This document shows positions 45,344 through 55,845 of a stretch of DNA of 64,000 nt, piece after piece; within the stretch, counting starts at the first letter, position 1, and every line of letters starts with the position of its first letter. The DNA is from Flammeovirgaceae bacterium 311 (GTDB lineage: Bacteria > Bacteroidota > Bacteroidia > Cytophagales > Cyclobacteriaceae), in the NCBI GenBank assembly GCA_000597885.1, contig CP004371.1, positions 4,989,001 to 5,053,000 on the forward strand, read 5' to 3'. The notes beneath the pieces were generated by a model. It was not told the origin of the DNA, made no database searches, and was given only the letters and a program-made list of their open reading frames with translations. The position numbers were made by a program, and so were the translations under genes.

Positions 45344-48235
45344 ATGCAAAAACATCTATTTCTGATTATATGCGGGCTGCTGGTTTTTATGCTGAGTCCG
45401 GATGCACATGCCGATTCAGACCCTACTTATATCAACAAAGGCCAGGTACTAGTTAAGCTAAAGCCTGCTTTTGCGTATATGAATAGTGACGGTGCCGGTA
45501 TGCGTACAAATGCGTGGGAAAGCCTGGCACCTGCCTTATCCGTGCATAAAGTCCATTCTTTCAGTACAGGGAAAGTAAAAAATGCGGCAGCTGCAAAAAG
45601 GGCAACCGGTAAATCAAATATAGACCTGCGCCTGTATCATCAGATTAGCATAGATCCCGAAATGCCGGTAGAAGAAGCGATTGCCATGCTCTATAAGTCC
45701 GGTGCTGTAGAAATTGCAGAACCTGTTTATGCAGCAGAGTCCTATCTGACACCAAATGATCCCCGCCTTACCAATCAGTACTACCTGCCTTTGGTGAATG
45801 CACTGGATGCCTGGGACCTGGTTTCTAATCCAACTAACATCATCATTGCTATTCTTGATTCAGGTGTAGAACTTCAGCATCCGGACCTGGCAGCTAATAT
45901 TTATACAAACGAGGCAGATCCGATCGATGGAGTTGACAACGATGAAGATGGTTATGTAGATAACTACTATGGATGGGATTTTGCAGGCAATGATTATATT
46001 AGCCTGACGGGTGATAATGATCCGGGTACGGACCTGGAAAACTTATCGCATGGTACCATGGTGGCTGGTGCTGCCTCTGCTGTTACCAATAACGGAGAGG
46101 GCATAGCCGGTGTTGGTTTCAATGCCCGTTTAATGATTCTGAAGCATTCTGCAGATAATGATACCCGTGGAGACGGTGGAAATGCCCTGTTGAATAACAT
46201 ATTACAAGGGGTGCTGTATGCGGCAGAACATGGTGCCGATATCATCAATTCCTCCTATGGAAGTACTTATTACAGCCAGATTTCTCACGATATCTACAGG
46301 TATGTGGCGCTTGAATATGATGTATTGGTTGTAGCTGCTGCTGGTAATGAAAGCAGCGTAGAGCCTCATTATCCTTCAGACTATGACTATGTGCTGTCTG
46401 TTGCAGCAACTACACAAACAGATGCCAGGGCATCATTCTCAAACTATGGCTACAAAGTAGATATTTCTGCACCCGGCCAGAGTATTCTTACCACAGCAGT
46501 AGGAGGTGGTTATACCTCAACAAACGGTACTTCATTTGCTTCTCCTATCGTAGCGGGAGCGGCTGCGCTTGTTAAAACGCTTTATCCTGATTTTAACGGG
46601 GCTCAGGTAGGAGAGGTGCTGCGTACCACTGCCGATCCGGCCTTTAATAACAGCCTTTCCGCTACCTATAAAGATAAAATGGGCAGAGGCCGTTTAGATA
46701 TGTATAGAGCACTTACCGTGCAAAGCCCTTCTATCCGAATGGATAATTCCTATATCCAGGGGCCTAACGGGGATGTAGCAAAAGCGGGTCAGGAAGCACT
46801 CATTTATGGTGACTTTATTAACTTCCTGTGGCCAGCGTCGGGTGCCAGTGTTACCCTGACACCGCTTAGCGGCCATATTACCATGCTACAGGCTACTGTC
46901 GAATTGGGAGATATGCAAATGATGGACAGGAAATCGAACGAGACCACTCCCTTCAGAATCAGGGTTAATGCCGGTGCTCCATCCAATGCAGAGATTGTTT
47001 TCCGCCTAGATTTTACAGCCAATGGCTATACCGATTATCAGTACATTAAAATACTGATCAATCCTTCTTATTTCAACATCAATGAAAACCTGGTGGCAAC
47101 CACACTGGCCGGAAACGGGCGCCTGGGTTACCAGGATACCAATCAGGCTCAGGGGCTGGGCTTTGTGTACAACGATGTTAACATGCTCTTTGAAATGGGC
47201 GTTATGATGGGTATCAGCCAGTCACGCCTGGTAAGTACTGTACGCAATGCTACACCTGGCGAAACTGATAATGATTTCAGAGTGGTGAACGAAATCTTAA
47301 GGGATAATCCCGGAATGGTTTCTGATGCAGATGTTTATGGTACCTTTGATGACTCCAGGGCAAGCCCACTTTCAAGGCTGAATGTAGAGGTAGATTACCG
47401 GAGCTTTGTTTGGCGGGAAACTCCTTTTGAAAAAATGGTTATGGTTGAATATGATGTAACCAACATAGGGAACAGCGACCTGGAAGATTTCTATCTGGGC
47501 CTGTATGCCGACTGGGATATCAATCAGGATAACTTTCAGGACAAAGCAGGCTGGGATGCCGCTACCCAGACTGGCTATATATACACCCCCGACCCTGCAG
47601 AAAGATGGGTTGGTGCCATACAGGTACTTACCGGCACGCCCAATTACTGGGCTATAGATAACGACGAAGATATTGAAGACAATCCCTTCGGTGTATACGA
47701 TGGGTATACGGATGACGAAAAATTCAGATCTATGTCCAATGGCGTTGGGCGTGAAGAAGCTGGAATTACCGGAGAAGGCACGGGCAATGATGTTAGCCAT
47801 ACCGTTTCTTCCGGACCTTACAGTATTCCTGCTGGTGGTACTGTCAGAATAGCCTTTGCCCTGCATGGAGGTTCTTCTATAGAAGATATTCTAAGCTCTG
47901 CAGAAGCCACTACAGCGCTCTACGCAACCATCAAGGATGGAGAAAGGCCGGATCCTGCACTGCCTCCTACAGGTATTATTCAGAATGATGTGCCAGGCCT
48001 GAGCATCTATCCTAACCCGGCGCAGGATATCCTCAATATCTCACTGCCGCAAACAGGTAAAGAACCAGTTTTGGTGCGCCTGATGGATATAACCGGCAGG
48101 CACCTGGAGAGTAGAAAGTATGTGGCCGGCAACACCATAGTGCAGCTTGACATGCCCCGCAAAGATGGAATTTACATTCTGGAAGTAACACAGGGAGAAA
48201 AACGCACCATCAGACGGGTAGTTGTTCAGCATTAA
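45344..48235 (+). CDS. S8 subtilisin-like protease with T9SS type A sorting domain, copy 1
   Basis: A 963-residue secreted protease. Signal peptide (about residues 1-23), an I9-like propeptide region with KGQVLVKLKPAFAY (about 32-45), then the catalytic domain: Asp in IAILDSGVELQHPDL (about 172), His in LSHGTMVAG (about 236), oxyanion Asn in AAGNESS (about 337) and Ser in NGTSFASPIVAG (about 396). Two beta-rich domains follow (about 480-880), and the C-terminal ~80 residues (LSIYPNPAQDILNISL... GIYILEV... RRVVVQ) are a type A C-terminal domain for export by type IX secretion. Substrate range unknown. Confidence 0.93.
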   Translation: MQKHLFLIICGLLVFMLSPDAHADSDPTYINKGQVLVKLKPAFAYMNSDGAGMRTNAWESLAPALSVHKVHSFSTGKVKNAAAAKRATGKSNIDLRLYHQISIDPEMPVEEAIAMLYKSGAVEIAEPVYAAESYLTPNDPRLTNQYYLPLVNALDAWDLVSNPTNIIIAILDSGVELQHPDLAANIYTNEADPIDGVDNDEDGYVDNYYGWDFAGNDYISLTGDNDPGTDLENLSHGTMVAGAASAVTNNGEGIAGVGFNARLMILKHSADNDTRGDGGNALLNNILQGVLYAAEHGADIINSSYGSTYYSQISHDIYRYVALEYDVLVVAAAGNESSVEPHYPSDYDYVLSVAATTQTDARASFSNYGYKVDISAPGQSILTTAVGGGYTSTNGTSFASPIVAGAAALVKTLYPDFNGAQVGEVLRTTADPAFNNSLSATYKDKMGRGRLDMYRALTVQSPSIRMDNSYIQGPNGDVAKAGQEALIYGDFINFLWPASGASVTLTPLSGHITMLQATVELGDMQMMDRKSNETTPFRIRVNAGAPSNAEIVFRLDFTANGYTDYQYIKILINPSYFNINENLVATTLAGNGRLGYQDTNQAQGLGFVYNDVNMLFEMGVMMGISQSRLVSTVRNATPGETDNDFRVVNEILRDNPGMVSDADVYGTFDDSRASPLSRLNVEVDYRSFVWRETPFEKMVMVEYDVTNIGNSDLEDFYLGLYADWDINQDNFQDKAGWDAATQTGYIYTPDPAERWVGAIQVLTGTPNYWAIDNDEDIEDNPFGVYDGYTDDEKFRSMSNGVGREEAGITGEGTGNDVSHTVSSGPYSIPAGGTVRIAFALHGGSSIEDILSSAEATTALYATIKDGERPDPALPPTGIIQNDVPGLSIYPNPAQDILNISLPQTGKEPVLVRLMDITGRHLESRKYVAGNTIVQLDMPRKDGIYILEVTQGEKRTIRRVVVQH

Positions 48236-48260
48236 TGTAGATTTTATTTTATAAACAGGA

Positions 48261-48286
48261 GCTCCGCTAACAAGCGGAGCTTTTTT
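48261..48286 (+). terminator. Intrinsic terminator after subtilase copy 1
   Basis: Stem GCTCCGCT/AGCGGAGC (48261-48268 and 48273-48280) with an AACA loop and six Ts. The second subtilase therefore has its own promoter. Confidence 0.93.
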
Positions 48287-48670
48287 GTTGTTAAATGCTT
48301 TCTGTTAACATACTGAACGAGGCTGTTTAATTGCATGAGTTACTGAGTTCTCCTGTCAAAATCAGTATTAAAAAAATACATCTAAATACAAAATATTGTA
48401 TATTAGGTGCATTCGTGTTGAGCGCGCATCCTATCTGCCATACTGATTAGCATATTGTATTCAAGTAATCTGCAGCAAAAGGTGTTTGTATGTAATATCC
48501 GAATTGCAACTGCAGGTAAGCAGGTTAGTATTGTATGGGAAGTTCTTCCATTGCGTAACTGCCTGGCCTGCTTATTAATGATTTTTTGAATAAAAGTAGC
48601 GTATCTGTAATTGGTGAAACAGGTATAAGTTTAGCTGTAGAATTTTTTAACAGTAGTCTCCGGGATAGAT
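48287..48670 (+). other. Gap upstream of subtilase copy 2
   Basis: No gene seen. TAAGTTTA (48626-48633) resembles a -7 box (TAnnTTTG, last base off), but no -33 element stands at the right distance. Confidence 0.4.
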
Positions 48671-51523
48671 ATGAGGAAATTTTTACCCCTTCTTTTTTTA
48701 TCTTTTTTACTGATCGTTTCTGCTCATGCGGCCGGTCCCGATAAACCTGACGCTATCCCAGGCCAGCTCCTTATAAAATTAAAACCTTCTTTTGCCTATC
48801 TGAATGCTCATGGAAAGGGCATGCGCACTAATGAGTGGAGCAGACTGGCTCCTGCTTTATCAATTAACAATACGTTTGCTTTTAGTTCTTTCAGCGCGCA
48901 GGGTAGTAAAGCACAATTCCGCACAGGCGGGCAATCCGGTGTGGATCTTCGGCTTTATCATCAGATAAGCTTCGATCAACAACTTCCTGTAGCGTATGCC
49001 ATGGAGCAGCTATATAAATCTGGTGTGGCGGAGCTTGTGGAACCAGTGTATGCGGCAATGCCTTTCCAAACAGCCAACGATCCGTTTATGAGCAGGCAGT
49101 ACTACCTGGATCTGATTAAAGCTCAGGATGCCTGGACGCTCGGCACAGGCAGCGAGAATCTTGTGATAGCCATCATAGATTCTGGTGTAGACCTGGAGCA
49201 TCCTGATCTGGCCGCTAATATTTACCTGAATGAAAACGATCCTGTAGACGGGATTGATAATGATGAAGATGGTTTTGTAGATAATTACCGGGGCTGGGAT
49301 TTTGCGGGTGATGATTATACCACACTAATGGGCGATAATGACCCCGGTACAGCTTTATCAAATGCCTCACATGGCACAAAAGTGGCCGGAAGCGCCTCTG
49401 CAGTAACCAATAATGGTGTTGGGGTTGCAGGCATTGCTTTTAACTCAAGGCTCATGGCCCTTAAGCACACAGCAGATAATGACAAACGGTATAATGGCAT
49501 CGGATACCTGCTTAACCTGATGCAGGGGGTGCTTTATGCAGCCACTCACGGAGCAGATATCATCAATGCCTCCTATGGCAGCACCTCTTACAGCCAGATA
49601 GAGCAGGAACTCTATAAGATGGTAGCCCTGGATTATAATGTATTGGTGGTAGCTGCTGCGGGAAACAGCAACAGCGAAGCCCCCATGTACCCAGCCAGTT
49701 ATAACCATGTTCTTTCGGTTGGTGCTTCTACTGGCGAGGATAAAAGGTCCGGGTATTCTAATTACGGACATCAGCTGGACCTGACAGCTCCCGGAGATGG
49801 CATTCTTACTACAAAAATCGGAGGGGGTTATGAAGCCACCACCGGTACCTCCTTTTCTGCTCCGCTGGTTGCCGGCGCTGCAGCCCTGCTTAAGGCTAAA
49901 TATCCGGATTTTACCGGCGTACAGCTGGGGGCGCTGCTTCGGGTAGCAGCAGATACCAATTTTAACACATCTTTATCAAGCCTGCATAAAAGTAAAATGG
50001 GCAGGGGCAGGCTGGATGTAGCCAATGCCCTTACCATAAACAGCCCTGCGCTCAGAGGGCATGATTTTACACTGGAGCGGGCCGCCGCAAGTAATGGTGT
50101 GGAAACAGAAGCAAAGGCAAGCCTGTGGGGCAATTTTGAGAACCTGTTATGGCCTGCTTCGGGCCTGCAGGTAAAACTTGTTTCGCTTAGCAATTTTATC
50201 ACTGTTCACGAACCTGTTAAAAGCCTTGGCGATGTAGGTATGCTGGAGGTGGTTTCAGTAAGGGAAGCGCCTTTCAGTTTAACAATTAGCGATGAGGCAC
50301 CAGCTAACTACAAGGTGCTGTTCAGGCTGGAGTACACTGCAGATGGCTATACCGACTATCAGTATTTTACTCTTATCATTAATCCTACTTATATTGATGT
50401 TCATGAGAATATGCTTGCTACCACACTTGCTTCCGATGGCAGGGTGGGCTATGGCGATGCCTCCAGAGAGTTTGGCCAGGGCTTTATGTACAAGGGCATC
50501 AATATGCTCTATGAAATGGGCATAATCATGGCAACTAAAGAAGAGAACGTGCTAAGCAACGTTCGCTCTGTTAGCGGTCGTATCGATAATGACTTCAGGG
50601 AAACCACCAGCATCAGAAAAATTAGTCCGGGTACACTGGCAGATGCTGAAGTGTTTGGCAGTTTTAACGATGCCGGAGACACTATCTCAAACCTGCACGT
50701 AGACGTTGATTTCAGGGCTTTTATTTGGCGGGAGTCACCAAACGAAAAATCGGTGATTGTAGAGTACATCATCAGGAACAAGAGCCGGACTGATATTGAA
50801 GATTACTACATGGGCCTGTATGCAGACTGGGACATTAATTCAGACAACAACAGGGATAAAGCAGACTGGGATTCCCTCACCAACACCGGTTATGTGTATC
50901 CGGCAAACGCAGAAGGGGGTAGTGTTGGGGCAATACAGGTGTTAAGCGGCGAGCCTAATTACTGGGCCGTAGATAATGATGCCAACATTGCAGATAATCC
51001 GCTTGGGGTGTATGATGGGTTTACGGATGAGGAGAAGTTCAGGAGTATATCCAGCGGCATAGGCCGTGTAAAGGCAGGTCTGGAAACAGGCACAGATGTG
51101 AGCCATTCAGTTGCTTCTGGCCCCCACAGCATTGCTGCAGGCGATTCTGTTATTGTTGCCTTTGCCCTCCATGGTGGTGCTACCGTCAGTGAGGTGCTGC
51201 AGGCTGCTAAAAACGCTCAACAAAGATATGTAGATACCATCTTAGCCTCGCGCATCGTGGCAGGAATTCCTGCCGACGATTTCTTTGGCGTAAGGGTGTA
51301 TCCAAACCCAACCAGGGGGGCGCTTAATATTGCATTTCCGCAGCAACACTACAAGCCATTAAACATCAGGGTGCTGGATGCAAGCGGCAGGCAACTGAAG
51401 GCGCTAAGCTACGCTGCAGGCACACAAACAGCAGCTCTGGATATGCCCGGCAGGCCCGGCATGTACCTGCTCGAGTTCACCTCTTCCGGCAAACGTCTGC
51501 TCAAAAGAATAGTGGTGCATTAG
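48671..51523 (+). CDS. S8 subtilisin-like protease with T9SS type A sorting domain, copy 2
   Basis: A 950-residue full-length paralogue of the preceding protease. Signal peptide ends near residue 20. Catalytic Asp in IAIIDSGVDLEHPDL (about 169), His in ASHGTKVAG (about 233), Asn in AAGNSNS (about 334) and Ser in TGTSFSAPLVAG (about 393) are intact. The C-terminal sorting domain reads VRVYPNPTRGALNIAF... GMYLLEF... KRIVVH. The two proteins align from propeptide to tail, including the LGLYADWDIN-type segment near residue 720, so this is a tandem duplication followed by divergence. Not obviously co-transcribed with copy 1. Confidence 0.93.
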   Translation: MRKFLPLLFLSFLLIVSAHAAGPDKPDAIPGQLLIKLKPSFAYLNAHGKGMRTNEWSRLAPALSINNTFAFSSFSAQGSKAQFRTGGQSGVDLRLYHQISFDQQLPVAYAMEQLYKSGVAELVEPVYAAMPFQTANDPFMSRQYYLDLIKAQDAWTLGTGSENLVIAIIDSGVDLEHPDLAANIYLNENDPVDGIDNDEDGFVDNYRGWDFAGDDYTTLMGDNDPGTALSNASHGTKVAGSASAVTNNGVGVAGIAFNSRLMALKHTADNDKRYNGIGYLLNLMQGVLYAATHGADIINASYGSTSYSQIEQELYKMVALDYNVLVVAAAGNSNSEAPMYPASYNHVLSVGASTGEDKRSGYSNYGHQLDLTAPGDGILTTKIGGGYEATTGTSFSAPLVAGAAALLKAKYPDFTGVQLGALLRVAADTNFNTSLSSLHKSKMGRGRLDVANALTINSPALRGHDFTLERAAASNGVETEAKASLWGNFENLLWPASGLQVKLVSLSNFITVHEPVKSLGDVGMLEVVSVREAPFSLTISDEAPANYKVLFRLEYTADGYTDYQYFTLIINPTYIDVHENMLATTLASDGRVGYGDASREFGQGFMYKGINMLYEMGIIMATKEENVLSNVRSVSGRIDNDFRETTSIRKISPGTLADAEVFGSFNDAGDTISNLHVDVDFRAFIWRESPNEKSVIVEYIIRNKSRTDIEDYYMGLYADWDINSDNNRDKADWDSLTNTGYVYPANAEGGSVGAIQVLSGEPNYWAVDNDANIADNPLGVYDGFTDEEKFRSISSGIGRVKAGLETGTDVSHSVASGPHSIAAGDSVIVAFALHGGATVSEVLQAAKNAQQRYVDTILASRIVAGIPADDFFGVRVYPNPTRGALNIAFPQQHYKPLNIRVLDASGRQLKALSYAAGTQTAALDMPGRPGMYLLEFTSSGKRLLKRIVVH

Positions 51524-51617
51524 CACGACTGGTTCTGCGCAGTTAAGGTGTAAATCAAATCTATCCGGCGGGCATTGCTTATTACTTCTTTAGCCTGATC
51601 AATAAGCTGCTTGCTGC

Positions 51618-52568
51618 TTATTGGTTAAGCCTCTGCACATATTGTGCTACGCCATCTTCTAGTTCGGTGAAAGCCTTATCATAGCCAATGCTCCTGATTT
51701 TACTCATATCGGCTTCAGTAAAGTACTGATATTTGTCCCTGATGTCGGCCGGAGTATCGATAAATTCTATGGCGACGGGTAGCTGAAGGTTTGTGAATAC
51801 TGCTGTTACAAGATCTTTGAAAGTACGGGCTTTTCCGCTGCCAAGGTTATAGATGCCGCTGTTCTTCCGGTGGTGCATCAGCCAGAGGCACACATCTGCC
51901 ACATCCTCCACAAATACAAAATCGCGCATTTGCTCCCCATCTTTAAAATCGGGGTGGTGCGAACGGAACAGGCGCATTTTTTGAGTTTCCTTTATCTGCT
52001 TAAAGGCATGCCAGATTACAGAGGCCATACGGCCCTTATGATGCTCGCCCCAGCCATACACATTAAAAAACTTCAGTCCCGCCCAAAAGAAAGGCTGCTC
52101 CTGCTGCTCCAGCACCCACTGGTCAAACTCATTCTTGGATTCACCGTAGGGATTCAGGGGTTTTAGCTGCGGAATAATTGATTCATCATCTTTATAGCCC
52201 AGCTCGCCGGCACCATAGGTTGCGGCAGAAGAAGCATACACCAGCGGAATCTGGTACTGTACACACTTCTCCCACAGCTTTTTGCTGTAGTTGGTATTGA
52301 GCTCCCACAGCAGCTCGTAGTTAAATTCAGTGGTATCGGTGCGGGCACCCAGGTGAAAAACAAATTCAACCTCCTGCTCATGTTTATCCAGCCAGGTGAA
52401 AAGCTCGGCCCGGTCTACCCGTTCCAGCAGACGTGCTCCTTCCAGGTGACGGTTCTTCTGCGGATTATCAAATCTATCCACCGCCACAAGGTAGTTGTAG
52501 CCTTCGCTGTTCAGTTTATGGATTAAGCGGCTGCCTATAAAACCAGCTGCACCGGTAACTACAATCAT
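51618..52568 (-). CDS. hldD: ADP-L-glycero-D-manno-heptose 6-epimerase
   Basis: Extended short-chain dehydrogenase (316 residues). NADP-binding TGAAGFIGS (about residues 5-13), catalytic Ser region SSAATYGAG (about 113-121) and YGESK (about 139-143) give the Ser/Tyr/Lys set; FNVYGWGEHHKGRMASV (about 166-182) is specific for HldD. It makes the heptose precursor of lipopolysaccharide inner core. lpxB nearby also serves LPS. Convergent with the second subtilase gene; no terminator was recognised in the 94-bp gap. Confidence 0.93.
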   Translation of the reverse strand: MIVVTGAAGFIGSRLIHKLNSEGYNYLVAVDRFDNPQKNRHLEGARLLERVDRAELFTWLDKHEQEVEFVFHLGARTDTTEFNYELLWELNTNYSKKLWEKCVQYQIPLVYASSAATYGAGELGYKDDESIIPQLKPLNPYGESKNEFDQWVLEQQEQPFFWAGLKFFNVYGWGEHHKGRMASVIWHAFKQIKETQKMRLFRSHHPDFKDGEQMRDFVFVEDVADVCLWLMHHRKNSGIYNLGSGKARTFKDLVTAVFTNLQLPVAIEFIDTPADIRDKYQYFTEADMSKIRSIGYDKAFTELEDGVAQYVQRLNQ

Positions 52569-52732
52569 ATTAGAAAAGGTTAAGGAGCTTAAAAATACGT
52601 AAATTATACTAACATGGCTGCTTCTGGTAAACCAAACACGGCTTTAAGTCTTTATGTTGATAGCATCAGCCCTTTTACAGCAACGACTGTTGGCGTATAT
52701 TTGCACCTCTATTTAGATTTAGTGTAGTAAGC

Positions 52733-53155
52733 ATGGTACACATTAGCCGGAAAGAGCATTTTAACGCAGCCCATAAGCTGTATAATCCTGCCTGGAGTGC
52801 AGAAAAGAATACCGAAGTATTCGGCCCCTGCGCGAATGCCAACTGGCACGGCCATAATTTTGAGCTGATTGTAACCGTAAAAGGGAAACCCGATCCTGAA
52901 ACAGGTTTTGTGGTAGATTTAAAAAAGCTTAGCACCCTTATCCGTGAAAGCGTAATTGATAAGCTTGACCATAAGAACCTGAACGAAGATGTGGATTTTA
53001 TGAAGGGAAAAATGGCCAGCTGCGAAAACCTGATCATGGAGATCTGGAAAATACTCGATGAGCCTGTTACCGACCTGACTCCCTACGGAAAACTATACAG
53101 CCTGCGCCTCTATGAAACTCCCCGCAACTATGTGGAGTATTTTGGCGAAGAGTAG
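52733..53155 (+). CDS. queD: 6-pyruvoyl-tetrahydropterin synthase/QueD family protein
   Basis: A 140-residue pterin enzyme. Zinc ligands are His15 (FNAAH) and His39/His41 in NWHGHNF, with the catalytic Cys in FGPCANANW (about 33) and a Glu near the end (LYET, about 128). QueD makes 6-carboxytetrahydropterin from dihydroneopterin triphosphate, the substrate of QueE, which is also in this window. The GPCANANWHGHNF motif resembles animal PTPS as well as QueD, so a pterin role is possible; queuosine synthesis is the more likely one in bacteria. Confidence 0.85.
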   Translation: MVHISRKEHFNAAHKLYNPAWSAEKNTEVFGPCANANWHGHNFELIVTVKGKPDPETGFVVDLKKLSTLIRESVIDKLDHKNLNEDVDFMKGKMASCENLIMEIWKILDEPVTDLTPYGKLYSLRLYETPRNYVEYFGEE

Positions 53156-53357
53156 TAAGGGTTTTATTTTATGCCATTACGGGTGCTAAAAACAGGTAGC
53201 CGCTACGGTATTTATTTCTAAACAGGAGGAAGTATCGAGAAGGCGGGCAAACTAATTGCGCTACGATTCACTACCTGCGCCGCTGCTTAATTCCTGAAAC
53301 ACCACCCCAGCTTGTGTGCAAAACACCACGGCCTATAACTCCTGCAGCAGCCCCAAC

Positions 53358-53427
53358 AGCACATTAACCCATTAGCAAATTAGCACATTATCCCACCATT
53401 CTGTACATTGTTGATCGTTGTACATTG
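53358..53427. repeat. Short direct repeats upstream of lpxB
   Basis: AGCACATTA(A/T)CCCA occurs at 53358-53371 and 53382-53395, and TGTACATTG at 53402-53410 and 53419-53427, with further ATTAGCAAATTAGC-like words between. The 280-bp gap (53156-53435) has no gene. The spacing looks like a low-complexity intergenic repeat family rather than an operator; the lpxB promoter must lie here or upstream. Confidence 0.5.
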
Positions 53428-53435
53428 ATTCAGAT

Positions 53436-54545
53436 ATGAAGTATTTCCTGATTGCCGGAGAGCGCTCCGGAGATTTGCACGGAGGCAACCTTGTAAAAGC
53501 GCTCCGAAAAGAGGATTCTGAAGCTAACTGCCGGGGGTTTGGCGGAAACTATATGGCTGATGCCGGTATGCAGGTGCTTGTAAACTATGAGCAGATGGCC
53601 TTTATGGGCTTTGCCGAAGTAGTGGGAAACCTGCCAGCCATTATGGGTTTGTTTCGCAGGTGCAAAGAGGAAATTATCAAATTCAGGCCGGATGTGATCA
53701 TCATGATCGACTATGCCGGCTTTAACCTTAGAATGGCCAGGTGGGCCAAGCAGCAGGGCTTTAAGGTTTTCTACTACATTTCTCCCAAAGTCTGGGCCTG
53801 GAACCAGAAGCGCGCGCTCAAGATCAAGAAGTACGTTGACCAGATGTTCGTGATCATGCCCTTTGAGCAGGAGTTTTATTCACGCTGGGGCATGGATGTG
53901 GATTTTGTAGGTAACCCGCTCCTGGATGCTATCCGCGATTTTACACCCAACCCCCAGTTTAATGAGCAAAACCAGCTACCCGATAAACCCATCATTGCCC
54001 TTTTGCCTGGTAGCCGTAAGCAGGAGGTGCTAAGCCTGCTGCAGGTAATGCTGCCGGTAAGCAAAGATTTTCCTGAATATACGTTTGTGGTGGCGGGGCT
54101 CACTTCGCTGCCGGGGGTGATGTACGCAGCTGCCGAAAATTTTCCGCAGGTGCGCATCGTCTACGATCAGACCTACGAGCTGCTTAGCCATGCCACAGCA
54201 GCGGTGGTGGCATCGGGTACTGCTACCCTGGAAACAGCCCTTTTCGAAGTGCCACAGGTAGTCTGTTACAAAACAAGCTGGCTTACCTACCAGATTGCCA
54301 AAAGAATAGTAAGTGTTCCCTACATTAGCCTGGTGAACCTGGTAGCAGGAGAGGGGCTGGTGAAGGAGCTGATACAGGACGATTTTTCAGAAAAAAAGCT
54401 GCAGGAAGAACTAAAGAAAATATTGCCCCGAGGCGAAGACCGACCCCGTCAGCTGCAGGGTTATGAAAAGCTGAAAGCATCCATGGGAGAAGAAGCTGCT
54501 TCTGAACGTACGGCCCGCCTGATGGTAAATTATCTGAAAAAGTAA
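53436..54545 (+). CDS. lpxB: Lipid-A-disaccharide synthase LpxB
   Basis: GT19 glycosyltransferase (369 residues) joining UDP-diacylglucosamine and lipid X at the inner membrane. MKYFLIAGERSGDLHGGNLV is the typical start; the ATG at 53436 is preferred over a TTG six codons upstream. GFGGNYMADAGM (about residues 33-44), SPKVWAWNQKR (about 113-123), LLPGSRKQEV (about 189-198) and the late ASGTATLE (about 258-265) are family motifs. Convergent with clpX across a shared terminator. Confidence 0.95.
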   Translation: MKYFLIAGERSGDLHGGNLVKALRKEDSEANCRGFGGNYMADAGMQVLVNYEQMAFMGFAEVVGNLPAIMGLFRRCKEEIIKFRPDVIIMIDYAGFNLRMARWAKQQGFKVFYYISPKVWAWNQKRALKIKKYVDQMFVIMPFEQEFYSRWGMDVDFVGNPLLDAIRDFTPNPQFNEQNQLPDKPIIALLPGSRKQEVLSLLQVMLPVSKDFPEYTFVVAGLTSLPGVMYAAAENFPQVRIVYDQTYELLSHATAAVVASGTATLETALFEVPQVVCYKTSWLTYQIAKRIVSVPYISLVNLVAGEGLVKELIQDDFSEKKLQEELKKILPRGEDRPRQLQGYEKLKASMGEEAASERTARLMVNYLKK

Positions 54546-54551
54546 TTAAAA

Positions 54552-54584
54552 AAAACACCCCGACCATCAGGCCGGGGTGTTTTT
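54552..54584. terminator. Bidirectional terminator between lpxB and clpX
   Basis: Stem ACACCCCG/CGGGGTGT (54555-54562 and 54573-54580) flanked by an A run on the left and a T run on the right, so it can stop transcription from both sides. Confidence 0.9.
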
Positions 54585-54606
54585 ATATGATCGTCTGGCT
54601 GCCTTA

Positions 54607-55845
54607 TCAGGCGACCTTCAGTTTTTTGAATTTCGATTTTTCAATTTTCTCTTCGGCATACTCACGTGTTACCACAAACTCGTTCACGTCTTTTTCCGAT
54701 GGCAGCTCATACATGGCATCGGTAATGATGCTCTCGCAGATAGAGCGAAGACCACGGGCGCCAAGTTTGTTTTCCATAGCCTTAGTCACAATATAGTCAA
54801 GGGCATCATCGGTAAATGACAACTTGATCTCCTCCATATCGAACAGCTTCTGGTACTGACGCACCAGTGCGTTTTTAGGCTCAGTAAGAATACGTTTCAG
54901 CGTTTCGGCATCCAGCGGATTCAGGTAGGTAACGATGGGCAAACGGCCGAGCAACTCGGGAATCAGACCGAATGATTTCAGGTCCTGTGAAGTAACATAC
55001 TGCAGCAGGTTGTCCTCATCGATGCTGGTACGGTCCAGCATCTGGTCTACGTTGGCAAAGCCAAGCTGACGGGTGTTCAGGCGGTTGCCTATAATACGGT
55101 GAACACCATCGAAAGCACCACCGCAAATAAAGAGAATATTCTCAGTATTGATGGAGATCATTTTCTGATCGGGATGCTTACGGCCACCCTGGGGCGGTAC
55201 GTTTACCACAGAACCTTCCAGCAGCTTCAGCAGGCCCTGCTGAACGCCCTCGCCGCTTACATCGCGGGTAATAGAGGGATTGTCAGACTTGCGGGCAATT
55301 TTATCGATCTCGTCGATGTAAACAATGCCACGCTCGGCTGCTTCCACTTTATAATCGGCAGACTGCAGCAGGCGGGTCAGGATGCTCTCCACATCTTCGC
55401 CTACATAGCCGGCTTCGGTAAGTACGGTAGCATCGGCAATGCAAAAGGGTACTTCCAGAATTTTAGCCAGCGAGCGGGCCAGGTAAGTTTTACCCGTACC
55501 GGTCTCACCCACCATAATGATATTTGATTTCTCGATAATAATATCATCATTCTTTGACCGCTTTTTCTGCAGTACACGCTTAAAGTGATTGTACACCGCA
55601 ACAGACAGAATCTTTTTGGCTTCGTCCTGCCCAACCACATACTGGTCGAGGTGCTTTTTCATGTCTGTGGGTTTAATCAGCTTAAACTCCGGCAGACTTT
55701 CCTTATTTTTAGTCTTCAGCTCCTCGGTCAGGATCTGATTTGCCTGGGTAATACATTTGTCGCATATATGAGCATGGATGCCGGAAATCATCAGATCCAC
55801 ATCTTTTTTGCTCCTACCGCAAAATGAACAGGTTACCTGCGCCAT
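54607..55845 (-). CDS. clpX: ATP-dependent Clp protease ATP-binding subunit ClpX
   Basis: AAA+ unfoldase (about 412 residues from ATG 55845; a TTG seven codons upstream is not used). N-terminal zinc-binding domain with CSFC and CDKC (about residues 5-30), Walker A GETGTGKT (about 110-117), pore loop GYVGEDVE (about 142-149), Walker B YIDEID (about 172-177) and the sensor region PELLGRLP (about 293-300). It feeds substrates to ClpP. clpP lies 44 bp upstream on the same strand, so clpP-clpX is an operon. Confidence 0.96.
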   Translation of the reverse strand: MAQVTCSFCGRSKKDVDLMISGIHAHICDKCITQANQILTEELKTKNKESLPEFKLIKPTDMKKHLDQYVVGQDEAKKILSVAVYNHFKRVLQKKRSKNDDIIIEKSNIIMVGETGTGKTYLARSLAKILEVPFCIADATVLTEAGYVGEDVESILTRLLQSADYKVEAAERGIVYIDEIDKIARKSDNPSITRDVSGEGVQQGLLKLLEGSVVNVPPQGGRKHPDQKMISINTENILFICGGAFDGVHRIIGNRLNTRQLGFANVDQMLDRTSIDEDNLLQYVTSQDLKSFGLIPELLGRLPIVTYLNPLDAETLKRILTEPKNALVRQYQKLFDMEEIKLSFTDDALDYIVTKAMENKLGARGLRSICESIITDAMYELPSEKDVNEFVVTREYAEEKIEKSKFKKLKVA

